Assembly (NCBI RefSeq): GCF_048898065.1
Contig: NZ_JBLWFI010000001.1
Coordinates: forward strand, 434,001-498,000
Length of the DNA: 64,000 bases
From: Tepidibacillus_B infernus
Lineage (GTDB): Bacteria > Bacillota > Bacilli > Tepidibacillales > Tepidibacillaceae
Reading direction: 5' to 3'
The position numbers and the translations under genes were made by a program. The notes under the pieces were generated by a model. That model saw only the letters and a list, made by a program, of their open reading frames with translations, was not told the DNA's origin and did not search any database. Shown piece after piece: positions 1 to 8,498 of the stretch (positions are counted from its first letter, which is position 1; each line of letters opens with the position of its first letter).

Positions 1-1
1 C

Positions 2-850
2 GTATGGAATTTACGATTACCAAGAGTTTTCTTAAGCCTGTTAGTTGGAGCAATGTTATCTGTTGCTGGAGTTGCATTCCAAGGGGTTTTACGTAACCCT
101 TTAGCAGATCCATATATACTGGGTGTTTCGTCTGGGGCTGCACTAGGAGCAGCAATGACCATATTATTTGGACATCAAATCGGATTCCTTGGTCAATTCA
201 GCCTTCCCCTTTTTGCTTTTATTGGAGCGATTATCTCACTAGGCCTAGTCATTTTATTAACCTCAACCCAGCATATTCGTTCAAATGAGATACTAATTTT
301 AGCTGGGGTTGTTATTCAAGCTTTTTCGGGAGCAATATTAACTTTTTTAATTGCGTTGTCTGGTGAAAAAATGCAATCGATTATCTTTTGGATGATGGGA
401 AGTTTAGCCAACCATGATTGGATAGATGTAAGGATCCTTTTGCCTTATTTTCTAGTTGGTTTATTGTATTTAGGCACGCAATACCGAGAATTAAATATAT
501 TGGCTTTAGGTGAACAAGCTGCAACACATTTGGGGATCGAAGTAGAGAAGAAAAAGTTTTATATTTTAACCGTTGCTTCATTACTTGCTGCAGCAGCAGT
601 ATCGATTGTTGGTATCATCGGATTTGTTGGTCTGATTATCCCTCATCTTATTCGCTTATTAACTGGACCAAACCATCGGAATTTGCTTCCTATTTCTACT
701 TTAGCAGGGGCGTTGTTTTTATTGTGGGCTGATACAATAGCTAGAACAATTATTCCTTCAAGAGAAATTCCAATCGGTGTAGTTACAGCAATGATCGGTG
801 CACCTTTTTTTGCTTATTTGCTTCGAAAGGGAATAAGGAGAGAACATTAA
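2..850 (+). CDS. FecCD-family ABC transporter permease (5' end outside window)
   Basis: This is the membrane permease of an iron-siderophore or cobalamin-type ABC importer. The reading frame is open from base 2, and the family-typical LPRV stretch is already present upstream of the first ATG at 53, so the true start lies before the window. The FecCD hallmark GVAFQGVLRNPLADPYILG is visible, followed by several hydrophobic helices and the conserved GFVGLIIPHLIRLL loop that contacts the ATPase. Its stop overlaps the ATG of the ATPase gene by one base (TAATG), so the two are translationally coupled. Whether the substrate is iron-siderophore, heme or B12 cannot be decided without the missing binding-protein gene. 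Confidence 0.93.
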   Translation, partial: VWNLRLPRVFLSLLVGAMLSVAGVAFQGVLRNPLADPYILGVSSGAALGAAMTILFGHQIGFLGQFSLPLFAFIGAIISLGLVILLTSTQHIRSNEILILAGVVIQAFSGAILTFLIALSGEKMQSIIFWMMGSLANHDWIDVRILLPYFLVGLLYLGTQYRELNILALGEQAATHLGIEVEKKKFYILTVASLLAAAAVSIVGIIGFVGLIIPHLIRLLTGPNHRNLLPISTLAGALFLLWADTIARTIIPSREIPIGVVTAMIGAPFFAYLLRKGIRREH

Positions 851-1626
851 TGAAGATTTTTGAGTTGCAAAGCTTATCTTTTAAATATGGTACAAAGGAA
901 ATTTTATCAGGGATTTCCTTTGAGATAAAACCGGGTGAAAGTTTTGGAATCATTGGGCCTAATGGAAGTGGAAAAAGCACTCTTTTACGAGTGATGAGTG
1001 GGCTTTTATCAAAATTTGCTGGCGATATTTTTTTACAGGGTAAATCTATTCAACATTACAGCAAGAAGGAACTTGCAAAAATTATTGCTTTTGTTGGCCA
1101 AGAAGGAACCCCTCCTCTTCCTTTTACTGTACATGAAGTCGTGGCCATGGGGAGATATCCTTGGTTAAAACCATTTGCTAATCTCTCTGCTAAAGATGAT
1201 GAAGTGATCAAAAACGCGCTGATTTTGATGAATCTCTGGGAAAAAAGAAACAGTCTCATTCAAACCTTATCTGGTGGGGAACGGCAATTAGTGGCTTTAG
1301 CCCGCGCAATGGTACAGGAACCTAAGATTCTTTTTTTGGACGAACCCACCACTTATTTAGATATCGGTCATCAAGTATTGGTATTGCAACTAGTCAGGAA
1401 ATGGCAGGAGGAAAAAGACTTAACCGTGGTCATGGTATTACATGATTTAAATCTGGCGGCACAGTATTGCGATCGGTTATTGCTTATGAAACAGGGAAAT
1501 ATACAAAGAATCGGCAAAGTTGTTGAAGTTCTGAGAAAAGAACATATAGAAGAGGTTTATCAAACAAAAACAATTATGGTGAAACATCCAGAACTGGGAA
1601 TTCCACAGGTTCTGCTACCAAATTAA
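850..1626 (+). CDS. ABC transporter ATP-binding protein (FecE/BtuD type)
   Basis: This is the cytoplasmic ATPase partner of the preceding FecCD permease; it powers import of a metal chelate or cobalamin. Walker A GPNGSGKS is at about residues 36-43. The Q-loop region reads FVGQEG, the ABC signature LSGGERQ is near residue 140, Walker B is LFLDEPT, and the switch histidine lies in VLHDLN. The length of 258 aa is normal for FepC/FecE proteins. The start overlaps the permease stop. The 3' gap of about 70 bp shows no strong terminator, so read-through into the next small gene is possible. Confidence 0.93.
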   Translation: MKIFELQSLSFKYGTKEILSGISFEIKPGESFGIIGPNGSGKSTLLRVMSGLLSKFAGDIFLQGKSIQHYSKKELAKIIAFVGQEGTPPLPFTVHEVVAMGRYPWLKPFANLSAKDDEVIKNALILMNLWEKRNSLIQTLSGGERQLVALARAMVQEPKILFLDEPTTYLDIGHQVLVLQLVRKWQEEKDLTVVMVLHDLNLAAQYCDRLLLMKQGNIQRIGKVVEVLRKEHIEEVYQTKTIMVKHPELGIPQVLLPN

Positions 1627-1699
1627 TCATTCTAACAGTTTTAAAATTTTTATAAAATAGATATAAAGGAATCAAAATTAAAGAAAGGGGATGTTCTTA

Positions 1700-2002
1700 A
1701 TGGCGATTGTTGAAGTAACGATTACTCCACTAGGTACTGGAACACCAAGTGTTAGTCATTATGTAGCAGAAGTACATAAGGTTTTGGAGCAAGCACCTGA
1801 AACGCTTAAATATCAATTGACTCCTATGAGCACGATTATTGAAGGAGAGCTACAGGATATTTTATCCGTCATTCAAAGAATGCATGAGGTTCCTTTTGAA
1901 AAGGGAGCCTTAAGAGTATCTACTTCAATCAAAATCGATGATCGTCGTGATAAAAAAGCATCGATGGAGCAAAAGCTAAAATCTGTTCAAGAAAAACTTT
2001 AA
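1700..2002 (+). CDS. MTH1187-family thiamine-binding protein (YqgV-like)
   Basis: A small cytoplasmic protein of about 100 aa matching the MTH1187/YkoF-type thiamine-binding family (formerly DUF77). Family features visible are an N-terminal strand VEVTITPLGTGTPSVSHYVA, the central YQLTPMSTIIEGE segment and a C-terminal SIKIDDRRDK. Known members bind thiamine or hydroxymethylpyrimidine; its biological role is unclear. I chose the ATG at 1700 because the GAAAGGGG ribosome binding site (1683-1690) lies 9 nt before it. The upstream in-frame ATG at 1691 would sit directly on that site. It follows the ABC importer genes, but no functional link can be read from the sequence. Confidence 0.8.
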   Translation: MAIVEVTITPLGTGTPSVSHYVAEVHKVLEQAPETLKYQLTPMSTIIEGELQDILSVIQRMHEVPFEKGALRVSTSIKIDDRRDKKASMEQKLKSVQEKL

Positions 2003-2033
2003 TTTTCAATAGAAATAAAAGCCTAATCATAGA

Positions 2034-2066
2034 GGAAGACTACTTTATTAGTAGCCTTCTTTTTTA
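2034..2066 (+). terminator. Rho-independent terminator after the thiamine-binding protein gene
   Basis: The arms GAAGACTAC and GTAGCCTTC form a stem with one A-C mismatch around a TTTATTA loop, followed by a run of six T residues. It separates the importer region from the yqe cluster. Confidence 0.7.
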
Positions 2067-2111
2067 TGATAAAGTTTACATTAACTTATCTTTTCATTTC
2101 TAATATTTTTT

Positions 2112-2141
2112 TTGCAGAAAACAGGATAAATATGGTATAGT
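2112..2141 (+). promoter_or_regulatory. Probable sigma-A promoter for the yqeG-yqeH cluster
   Basis: TTGCAG at 2112-2117 and TATAGT at 2136-2141 are separated by 18 bp and lie about 40 bp before the yqeG start. This is motif matching only. Confidence 0.5.
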
Positions 2142-2181
2142 TATTTTTCAGATGAAGGGATAAGAAGGAGAATAATCATTC

Positions 2182-2700
2182 ATGTTTTTAGATAAATTCG
2201 CTCCCAATTTGCATGTGAAATCGATATATGATATTGATCTACAAGCCTTGAAAAAAGCTGGAATCACCTCGATCATCACTGACTTGGATAACACATTGGT
2301 TGAAGCTGATTCACCAGAGTATACGCCAAAGTTAGTGAAATGGCTAGATGACTTACAAGAAATGGGTTTTAAGGTGATGATCGTATCCAATAATAATAAG
2401 ACAAGAGTTTCTGAATTTGCCGATCCTTTAACTGTTCCTTATATCTATAAAGCAAGGAAACCGTTTAAAGATGCATTTCATAAAGCATTAGAACTTTTAG
2501 GTTCGACCGTGAATGAAACGGTTGTAATTGGTGATCAATTACTAACAGATGTACTTGGTGGGAATCGGATAGGCCTTTATACCATTTTAGTAGTTCCTAT
2601 CTCCAAAAAGGAAGGATTAGGAACAAAAATCAACCGTTTCTTCGAAAGACGAATCTTAACTTGGATGAAAAAACGGGGAATGATGTCATGGGAGGATTAG
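2182..2700 (+). CDS. yqeG: YqeG family HAD-type phosphatase
   Basis: A HAD-superfamily (class IIIA) hydrolase of 172 aa. HAD motif I is the DLDNT in ITDLDNTLVEA (about residues 34-38), motif II is the VSNNN stretch, and motif IV is GDQLLTDV. The family is annotated as phosphatidylglycerophosphatase-like or of uncertain substrate in Bacilli. It lies 6 bp before yqeH, the same pairing as in Bacillus, and starts a co-directional cluster that extends to yqeM. The start is supported by an AGAAGGAG site about 10 bp upstream. Confidence 0.92.
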   Translation: MFLDKFAPNLHVKSIYDIDLQALKKAGITSIITDLDNTLVEADSPEYTPKLVKWLDDLQEMGFKVMIVSNNNKTRVSEFADPLTVPYIYKARKPFKDAFHKALELLGSTVNETVVIGDQLLTDVLGGNRIGLYTILVVPISKKEGLGTKINRFFERRILTWMKKRGMMSWED

Positions 2701-2706
2701 CTTAAA

Positions 2707-3816
2707 ATGACGGAGATTAAATATTGCGAAGGTTGTGGAGTGGCCCTACAGACGGAAGACTCGAAAAAGGCGGGCTATATTCCTACCTCTACATTAAATA
2801 AAGAACATTTAATTTGCCAAAGGTGTTTTCGTATTAAACATTATAATGAAGTACAACCGATACAAATAGATGAAGATGAATTTCTGCAAATTTTACATAA
2901 TATAAGCAATACGAAAAGTCTTGTCATTCAAATTGTAGATTTGTTTGATATTGATGGGACTTTTATCCAAGGATTACCTCGTTTTATTGGCCATAATCCT
3001 TTTATCATGGTTGCTAATAAAATCGATTTATTTCCTAAGTCTACAAATAGGAACAAGGTCAAAATTTGGTTAAAACAATACGCTAGAGAACATGGGCTTT
3101 CTCCAGAAGAGATTTTCCTCATAAGTGCTGAACATAATCTTGGTATACTCGAAGTAGTAGACTTTATTCAATCTTATCGAAAAGATCAGGATGTTTTTGT
3201 CGTGGGTGCAACCAATGTGGGTAAGTCATCATTTATAAATCGAGTGATTCATGAATTACAAGGTGAAACACAAGTGGAACTTACCACTTCAAGATTTCCA
3301 GGCACTACTCTCAACGAGATACGTCTTCCATTAGAAGATGGTCATTACCTAATTGATACGCCAGGAGTAGTAAACCGTGATCGTTTGAGTGAATGGGTCT
3401 CTCCACATACATTAAAAGTAATTTCACCTAAAAAAACCGTGAAACCTAAGGTTTATCAATTAAATGGTCAGCAAACTCTATTTTGGGGTGGATTGGCTCG
3501 AATCGATCAAAATGGGGATTCAACTAATACTTTTGTTTGTTATATTTCTAATGAGCTGCCTATTCATCGAACAAAAAGGAGTCAGGCAGAAGAGATTTAT
3601 CAGAAACATCTAGGAGAACTACTTAGCCCTCCTACAAAGGAAGAGATTGGAGCTTTACCAAATTTGATGAAACATTCCTTTAAAGTTTCTGGAAAAGAAA
3701 AAATGGACATTGTGATCTCAGGTTTGGGATGGATAAGTGTTGGAGGAGAATCGACAAATGTAGATGTTTTTGTGCCGAAGGGAATAGGGGTACACATTCG
3801 TAAAGCATTGATCTAA
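2707..3816 (+). CDS. yqeH: Ribosome biogenesis GTPase YqeH (circularly permuted)
   Basis: This GTPase is needed for 30S subunit assembly and has permuted G-motif order. The N-terminal zinc-binding region has CEGCG (about residues 8-12) and CQRCFRIKHYN. Then come G4 (VANKIDLFPK), G1 (GATNVGKSS) and G3 (DTPG), the order diagnostic of circularly permuted GTPases. A C-terminal TRAP-like RNA-binding domain follows. The length of 369 aa is typical. The ATG is preceded by GGAGG inside the 3' end of yqeG, which suggests coupling. Confidence 0.96.
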   Translation: MTEIKYCEGCGVALQTEDSKKAGYIPTSTLNKEHLICQRCFRIKHYNEVQPIQIDEDEFLQILHNISNTKSLVIQIVDLFDIDGTFIQGLPRFIGHNPFIMVANKIDLFPKSTNRNKVKIWLKQYAREHGLSPEEIFLISAEHNLGILEVVDFIQSYRKDQDVFVVGATNVGKSSFINRVIHELQGETQVELTTSRFPGTTLNEIRLPLEDGHYLIDTPGVVNRDRLSEWVSPHTLKVISPKKTVKPKVYQLNGQQTLFWGGLARIDQNGDSTNTFVCYISNELPIHRTKRSQAEEIYQKHLGELLSPPTKEEIGALPNLMKHSFKVSGKEKMDIVISGLGWISVGGESTNVDVFVPKGIGVHIRKALI

Positions 3817-3875
3817 TCTTTATATTTTATAGGTAAATGAAACTTTAAAGGAAGTATTTTTTGGGAGAGTTTGAT

Positions 3876-4718
3876 ATGGTAAATAGTGAAACAGGGATCA
3901 TCGGGTTAATTGGTCATCCAGTCGCCCATTCCAAATCCCCACAAATGCATAATGCCAGTTTAAGGAATTTAGGTTTGAATGATATCTATTTAGCATTTGA
4001 TGTAAAACCAGAGAATTTAAAAGATGCCATTCAAGGAATAAGAGCCTTATATTTTAAGGGATGCAACGTAACGATTCCCTATAAAGTAAATGTAATTCCT
4101 TTTTTGGATGAAATATCTGAAGAGGCAGCAAGAATTGGCGCAGTTAACACCATCGTTAACAAAGATGGAAAACTGATTGGCTACAATACAGATGGAGAAG
4201 GATATCTTCGATCATTAGAAGAAGAAACGGGTTTTCAGCTTCAAGGGAAACGGATTATGATTTTGGGGGCTGGGGGTGCTTCTAGGGCGATTAGTTATAC
4301 CTTATCTCTGCAACCAATTGAGGGCATGGTTCTAGTTAATCGTGATCTGAATAAGGCAAACGCATTATTAAACGAGTTAAAGCAGACTGATTATCATAAA
4401 GCGATTACATATCATGAACTTCCAAATGAAATGGAACAAGTAGATCTTATCATCAATACGACATCGATAGGGATGTATCCTAATATCAAGGAAACACTTA
4501 TAAAAAAAGAATGGATTCAACCTCACCATTTAGTTAGTGATATTGTTTATAATCCTCTTGAAACCAAGTTATTGCAAGATGCCAAGGCTCAAGGAGCAAA
4601 GATTCATTCTGGTTTAGGAATGTTTATTTATCAAGGCGTGATTGCCTTTGAAAAATGGACCGGAATCACTCCAGATCCAAATATTATGAGACGTGTAGTA
4701 TTAGATTCTATCGTTTAG
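3876..4718 (+). CDS. aroE: Shikimate dehydrogenase (NADP+)
   Basis: Reduces 3-dehydroshikimate to shikimate in the aromatic amino acid pathway. The N-terminal substrate site reads HPVAHSKSPQMHN. The catalytic lysine lies in VTIPYK, and the Rossmann loop GAGGASRAI is near residue 130. The C-terminal GLGMFIYQG also fits AroE. I prefer the ATG at 3876, which has GGGAGAG 6 nt upstream. An in-frame TTG at 3861 with its own AAAGGAAG site would add five residues. Its position between yqeH and yhbY is the conserved Bacillales order. Confidence 0.95.
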   Translation: MVNSETGIIGLIGHPVAHSKSPQMHNASLRNLGLNDIYLAFDVKPENLKDAIQGIRALYFKGCNVTIPYKVNVIPFLDEISEEAARIGAVNTIVNKDGKLIGYNTDGEGYLRSLEEETGFQLQGKRIMILGAGGASRAISYTLSLQPIEGMVLVNRDLNKANALLNELKQTDYHKAITYHELPNEMEQVDLIINTTSIGMYPNIKETLIKKEWIQPHHLVSDIVYNPLETKLLQDAKAQGAKIHSGLGMFIYQGVIAFEKWTGITPDPNIMRRVVLDSIV

Positions 4719-4733
4719 GAAGGAAGAAAAAAT

Positions 4734-5030
4734 ATGTTAACGGGAAAACAAAAAAGATATTTACGCTCACTTGCACACCATCTTGATCCTATTTTTCAAG
4801 TAGGTAAAGGTGGGGTTAATGAAAACATGGTGAAACAAATCAATGAGGCTTTAGAAGCAAGAGAACTGATTAAAGTTTCTGTATTAAAAAATAGCCTAGA
4901 GGATGCTGATGAAGCAGCAGCTGCCATTGTAGAAGGTACCAATGCAGAATTGGTTCAGATTATTGGCCATACGATCGTGTTATATAAGGAATCAAAGGAA
5001 AAAAATAAAGAAATTGAATTACCGAGGTAA
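4734..5030 (+). CDS. yhbY: CRM-domain RNA-binding protein YhbY/YqeI
   Basis: A 98-aa protein consisting of a single CRM (YhbY-type) RNA-binding domain. It is associated with pre-50S ribosomal particles in characterised bacteria. The family signature LTGKQKRYLRSLAHHLDP at the N terminus and the GKGG loop (QVGKGGVNENM) are both present. The stop codon overlaps the ATG of nadD, so translation is probably coupled. Confidence 0.94.
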   Translation: MLTGKQKRYLRSLAHHLDPIFQVGKGGVNENMVKQINEALEARELIKVSVLKNSLEDADEAAAAIVEGTNAELVQIIGHTIVLYKESKEKNKEIELPR

Positions 5031-5032
5031 TG

Positions 5033-5626
5033 ATGAAAAAGATTGGAATACTTGGAGGAACCTTCGATCCGCTTCATATTGGACATCTTGTCATGGTGGA
5101 TCAAGTATTGTTTTATGCAAAGCTTGATGAAATTTGGTTTATACCAGCGCCGATACCTCCTCATAAAAGTGAGGAAAAAATCACACCGATTCAACATAGG
5201 GTAGAAATGTTGAAACAAGTGATGAACATTGATCAACGATACAAGCTCTGTACGATTGAATTAGAACGTTCTGGACCATCGTACACCATTGAAACGATAA
5301 AGGAATTGAAAAGAAGGTATCCAGATCATCTTTTTTATTTTATAATTGGCGGGGACATGGTTCAATATCTACCGAAATGGGTTGGAATCGATGAATTGTT
5401 ATCATTGGTTCAATTTATTGGTTTAGAAAGACCAGGATATCAGCTTGCTCCACAGTCACCGACTATGGAAAAAATCTATAAACAGGTGCAAATGCTGCCA
5501 ATGCTACAATTAGATATCTCATCCACTCAAATTCGGGATTGGGTAAAGATGGGGAGAACGATCCGTTATGTCGTTCCCGATGTTGTGGAACAATATATTA
5601 AGGAGCATCATCTTTATGAAGATTGA
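5033..5626 (+). CDS. nadD: Nicotinate-nucleotide adenylyltransferase
   Basis: Transfers AMP from ATP to nicotinate mononucleotide in NAD biosynthesis. The nucleotidyltransferase signature GGTFDPLHIGH is at the N terminus and the second motif is the ISSTQIRDW stretch. Two adjacent ATGs exist at 5030 and 5033. The second fits better with the GAGG at 5024-5027 and gives the family-typical MKKIGILGGTFDP start. The 3' end overlaps yqeK by 11 bp. Confidence 0.95.
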   Translation: MKKIGILGGTFDPLHIGHLVMVDQVLFYAKLDEIWFIPAPIPPHKSEEKITPIQHRVEMLKQVMNIDQRYKLCTIELERSGPSYTIETIKELKRRYPDHLFYFIIGGDMVQYLPKWVGIDELLSLVQFIGLERPGYQLAPQSPTMEKIYKQVQMLPMLQLDISSTQIRDWVKMGRTIRYVVPDVVEQYIKEHHLYED

Positions 5627-6227
5627 TTTAACATGGTTAAAATCCGAATTAAAACAACAAGTAACAGCGCATCGTTATATTCATTCATTAGGTGTAGCGG
5701 AAACTGGGAAACAGTTAGCCAAAGGATACGGTGCAGATCCTGAAAAAGTTGAGCTAGCCGGGATATTACATGATTTTTGCAAATTTTGGTCAAAAGAGGA
5801 ATTGGCTAATGAAATAAGAAAACATGAAGTATTAACAAATGATTTGTTAGATTACAATGCAGAATTATGGCATGGACCAGTTGCTTCTGTCATTGTGCAA
5901 GAAAGGTTTCAAATTGATGATGAGGATGTAATTATGGCAATTCGTTATCACACTTCTGGAAGAGAACAAATGTCAACGATTGAAAAAATTGTTTGTTTGG
6001 CTGACTATATTGAACCCTCTCGACAATTTCCAGGAGTTGAGGAAATTCGGAAATGGGCAGAAAAAGATTTAGACAAAGCCTTATTAGCCGCAATCGATGG
6101 TACAATTCAATTTTTGATCAAGAAAAAAATGAAGATTTATCCTTTAACAGTTAGAGCAAGAAACGATTTAATTGACCAGATTGAAAAGAAAAGAAAAAAG
6201 GAGGATGAAAATGGCATTATCGGTTAG
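5616..6227 (+). CDS. yqeK: HD-domain Ap4A hydrolase YqeK
   Basis: An HD-superfamily phosphohydrolase of 203 aa. Characterised YqeK proteins cleave diadenosine tetraphosphate symmetrically. Metal-binding residues are visible as H-R-Y-I-H-S near the N terminus, HD in ILHDFCKF, then HGP and RYHTSG. The ATG at 5616 is chosen because AGGAG (5601-5605) precedes it by 10 nt. The longer open frame upstream overlaps nadD and lacks a ribosome binding site. The gene overlaps both neighbours, consistent with an operon. Confidence 0.93.
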   Translation: MKIDLTWLKSELKQQVTAHRYIHSLGVAETGKQLAKGYGADPEKVELAGILHDFCKFWSKEELANEIRKHEVLTNDLLDYNAELWHGPVASVIVQERFQIDDEDVIMAIRYHTSGREQMSTIEKIVCLADYIEPSRQFPGVEEIRKWAEKDLDKALLAAIDGTIQFLIKKKMKIYPLTVRARNDLIDQIEKKRKKEDENGIIG

Positions 6228-6570
6228 AGAAATTGCCGAGTTGGCTGCACAAACAGCTAGTAATAAGAAGGCAAAAGATGTTGTCATTTTAGATATTAGA
6301 GGATTATCAGTGATCGCTGATTACTTTGTTATTTGTAGTGGTAATTCTGAAACACAAGTACAAGCTGTGGCCAATGAGATTAAGGACAAAATGCATGAAG
6401 TTGGTGTTTTAGTAAAAGGGTCTGAGGGCATGGATCTGGCAAGATGGATCCTTATCGATCTTGGTGATGTTGTTGTCCATATCTTTCATAAGGAAGAAAG
6501 GGAATTTTACCATTTAGAACGTTTATGGGGAGATGCACCCCGAATTGAATTTGAGGAGAATACAGAATGA
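6211..6570 (+). CDS. rsfS: Ribosome silencing factor RsfS
   Basis: Binds ribosomal protein uL14 and blocks 30S-50S joining in starvation. The family core DYFVICSGNSETQVQAVA and the C-terminal WILIDLGDVVVHIF are both present. The length of 119 aa is standard. The ATG at 6211 is preceded by AAGGAGG at 6198-6204 with 6-nt spacing. Its start lies inside yqeK and its end overlaps the next gene by ATGA, so the genes are tightly coupled. Confidence 0.95.
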   Translation: MALSVREIAELAAQTASNKKAKDVVILDIRGLSVIADYFVICSGNSETQVQAVANEIKDKMHEVGVLVKGSEGMDLARWILIDLGDVVVHIFHKEEREFYHLERLWGDAPRIEFEENTE

Positions 6571-7457
6571 GTTTACAAACAGGTATGTACCATGTATTAA
6601 AGGTGGAAAGAGAGTCTCCTTTTGGTTATTTTTTAAGCGATGGAACAGAAGATGTACTTCTTCATTTTTCTGAGACTAATCAGCAAAAGTTTGAACTAGG
6701 GGATCAGATTGAAGTCTTTTTATATAATGACCATAAAGGAAGAATAGCTGCAACGTTGCATACCCCAAAAATTGTTATGGGTGAAATTGGTTTTTTAACT
6801 GTAGATGGATATGAAACAAGAATGGGTTTTTTTCTAGATAATGGAATTAGTAAGCAAGTTCTTTTACCTATATCTGAATTGCCAGAAGAAAAGAAAATTT
6901 GGCCAAAACCTGGTGATCAATTATTAGTCAAATTGGTTCATGATAAGCAAAAACGCTTATTGGCCCATTTGGTAGATGATGAACAGGAAATAAAGAGTTT
7001 CATCGATCAACAATTAGATGGTCATTTGCCAGATCCTATAAAACAAACCCAATTTGTAAAAGGGATTGTACTTCGTCATATAAGTGTAGGCGCACATGTT
7101 TATTTGGAAAATCATCAAATTGGTTTTCTCCATCGTATGGAACAAATACATGAACTAAGATTAGGGGAAAAAGTACAGGTAAGACTTACCTTTGTTCGCG
7201 ATGATGGTAGAGTAAATCTCTCAATGAAACCATTAAAGCAAACCAGTAGAATAGAAGATGCAGACCGTATTTTAGAGGTATTACATGAACGGGGAGGGGC
7301 TATGCCTTATTGGGATAAAACCCCACCAGATATTTTACAAAAGAAATTTAATTTAAGTAAAGCAGCATTTAAACGAGCATTAGGAAAGTTGATGAAGGAT
7401 GGAGTCATTTATCAAGAGGAAGGATGGACTTATTTAAAGAATCGAGATGAATTATAA
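6567..7457 (+). CDS. S1-domain RNA-binding protein of the CvfB/YitL family
   Basis: A 296-aa protein with tandem S1-like OB folds and a C-terminal winged helix, the architecture of CvfB (virulence factor B/YitL). The third S1 domain is clearest: VKGIVLRHISVGAHVYLENH followed by LRLGEKVQVRLTFVRDDGRVNLSMK. The C-terminal part (SKAAFKRALGKLMKDG) matches the CvfB winged helix. CvfB binds RNA and influences virulence gene expression in staphylococci; its role here is unknown. In Bacillus subtilis this gene is not between yqeL and yqeM, so its location here is unusual. The start overlaps the rsfS stop (ATGA). Confidence 0.87.
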   Translation: MSLQTGMYHVLKVERESPFGYFLSDGTEDVLLHFSETNQQKFELGDQIEVFLYNDHKGRIAATLHTPKIVMGEIGFLTVDGYETRMGFFLDNGISKQVLLPISELPEEKKIWPKPGDQLLVKLVHDKQKRLLAHLVDDEQEIKSFIDQQLDGHLPDPIKQTQFVKGIVLRHISVGAHVYLENHQIGFLHRMEQIHELRLGEKVQVRLTFVRDDGRVNLSMKPLKQTSRIEDADRILEVLHERGGAMPYWDKTPPDILQKKFNLSKAAFKRALGKLMKDGVIYQEEGWTYLKNRDEL

Positions 7458-8193
7458 AAAATTTGCCTATGTCTATGACCAATTGATGAAAGATGCTCCA
7501 TATGACCAATGGATAAAAATAACGGAGATGCTCATTAAAAAATACAACCTTCATCCTTCACAGATCATTGATTTAGGCTGTGGTACTGGGAATATCGCAA
7601 TCCCTTTAAGTAAACAGGGCTACCAAATGATCGGGGTTGATTTATCCGAAGAAATGTTGTCCATCGCTTTTGACAAGATGTTAGAATCACATGTTTCTTT
7701 TCCTCTTATTCAACAAAACATGATGGAGTTAGATATTGATCAAAAGGTTGGACTTATCATAAGTTATTGCGATTCATTTAATTACTTACACGGAATCGAA
7801 GAGGTAAAAAAAGCATTTATTCAAGTGAATAAACATCTTGAGGACGGGGCATACTTTATATTTGATATGCATTCTCCTTACAAATTTAGGGAAGTCTTCC
7901 ATGATCAAACCTTTGCTTGGAATGATGAGGATATTTCTGTGATTTGGCAAACAGAGGTAGATATAGATCAATTGATGGTAAACCATGATCTAACTTTTTT
8001 TGTGAAGCAATCTGAGCATTGTTATGAAAAGTTTCAAGAAACTCATATTCAGCAAACATATTCCATGGAAATGGTAAAACAAGGCTTAGAAGAAACGGGT
8101 TTTGAATTAGAGGAAGTTTTTGGTGATTTTCAATGGCAACCAGTTCAAGAAAATACTGAGCGGATTTTTTACGTTGCAAGAAAACAATCTTAA
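7447..8193 (+). CDS. yqeM: Class I SAM-dependent methyltransferase YqeM
   Basis: A cytoplasmic SAM-dependent methyltransferase of 248 aa and unknown substrate, conserved next to rsfS in Bacillales. The SAM-binding motif IIDLGCGTGNIAIPLSKQG is near residues 38-56 and is followed by the acidic residue in IGVDLSEEML. The start lies inside the upstream gene. Its stop codon (8191-8193) falls inside the 16-bp target duplication of the IS element that follows, so the coding sequence is intact. Confidence 0.9.
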   Translation: MNYKKFAYVYDQLMKDAPYDQWIKITEMLIKKYNLHPSQIIDLGCGTGNIAIPLSKQGYQMIGVDLSEEMLSIAFDKMLESHVSFPLIQQNMMELDIDQKVGLIISYCDSFNYLHGIEEVKKAFIQVNKHLEDGAYFIFDMHSPYKFREVFHDQTFAWNDEDISVIWQTEVDIDQLMVNHDLTFFVKQSEHCYEKFQETHIQQTYSMEMVKQGLEETGFELEEVFGDFQWQPVQENTERIFYVARKQS

Positions 8194-8199
8194 TTTCTA
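8184..8199. repeat. Left target-site duplication of the IS1202-like element
   Basis: ACAATCTTAATTTCTA is repeated exactly at 9860-9875 and brackets the insertion. It covers the last codons and stop of yqeM. Flanking T/A bases extend the identity to 18 bp, so the exact length is 16-18 bp. Confidence 0.85.
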
Positions 8200-8286
8200 T
8201 GTCAATCGTCAGTGAAAATGTCACCTTAATTGTTCTATGAAAATGTCATATTCCTTGGTTAATTATTAGCGTATTAGTATATAATA

Positions 8287-8423
8287 TTCACCCACCCTTG
8301 ACGGCGAGCCTCTGCTCCCTTTGAAAACCCAATACTGACCCTACAGGGGAAAACACCCCTGTAGGGGTGCTCTAACGGGTCAGCATACCAAAGGGAGCCA
8401 CTTACCATCAAGGGTAAAGTGAA
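8287..8423. other. Large nested stem-loop between the IS left end and transposase stop
   Basis: Four concentric inverted repeats share one axis: TTCACCCACCCTTGACGG with CCATCAAGGGTAAAGTGAA; GCTCCCTTTG with CAAAGGGAGC; TGACC with GGGTCA; and an inner CCCTACAGGGG with CCCCTGTAGGG. Folded, this gives one long interrupted hairpin of about 137 nt downstream of the transposase gene. It could terminate transcription in both directions or be a structured RNA or DNA element used in transposition. No function can be assigned from sequence alone. Confidence 0.75.
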
Positions 8424-8498
8424 CAGGCTAGTGTTGCCTGAAAGTTACTTATTGGTCTTTCAATAAATAAAGTTCTAAGATTAAGATCTTGTAGAAAG

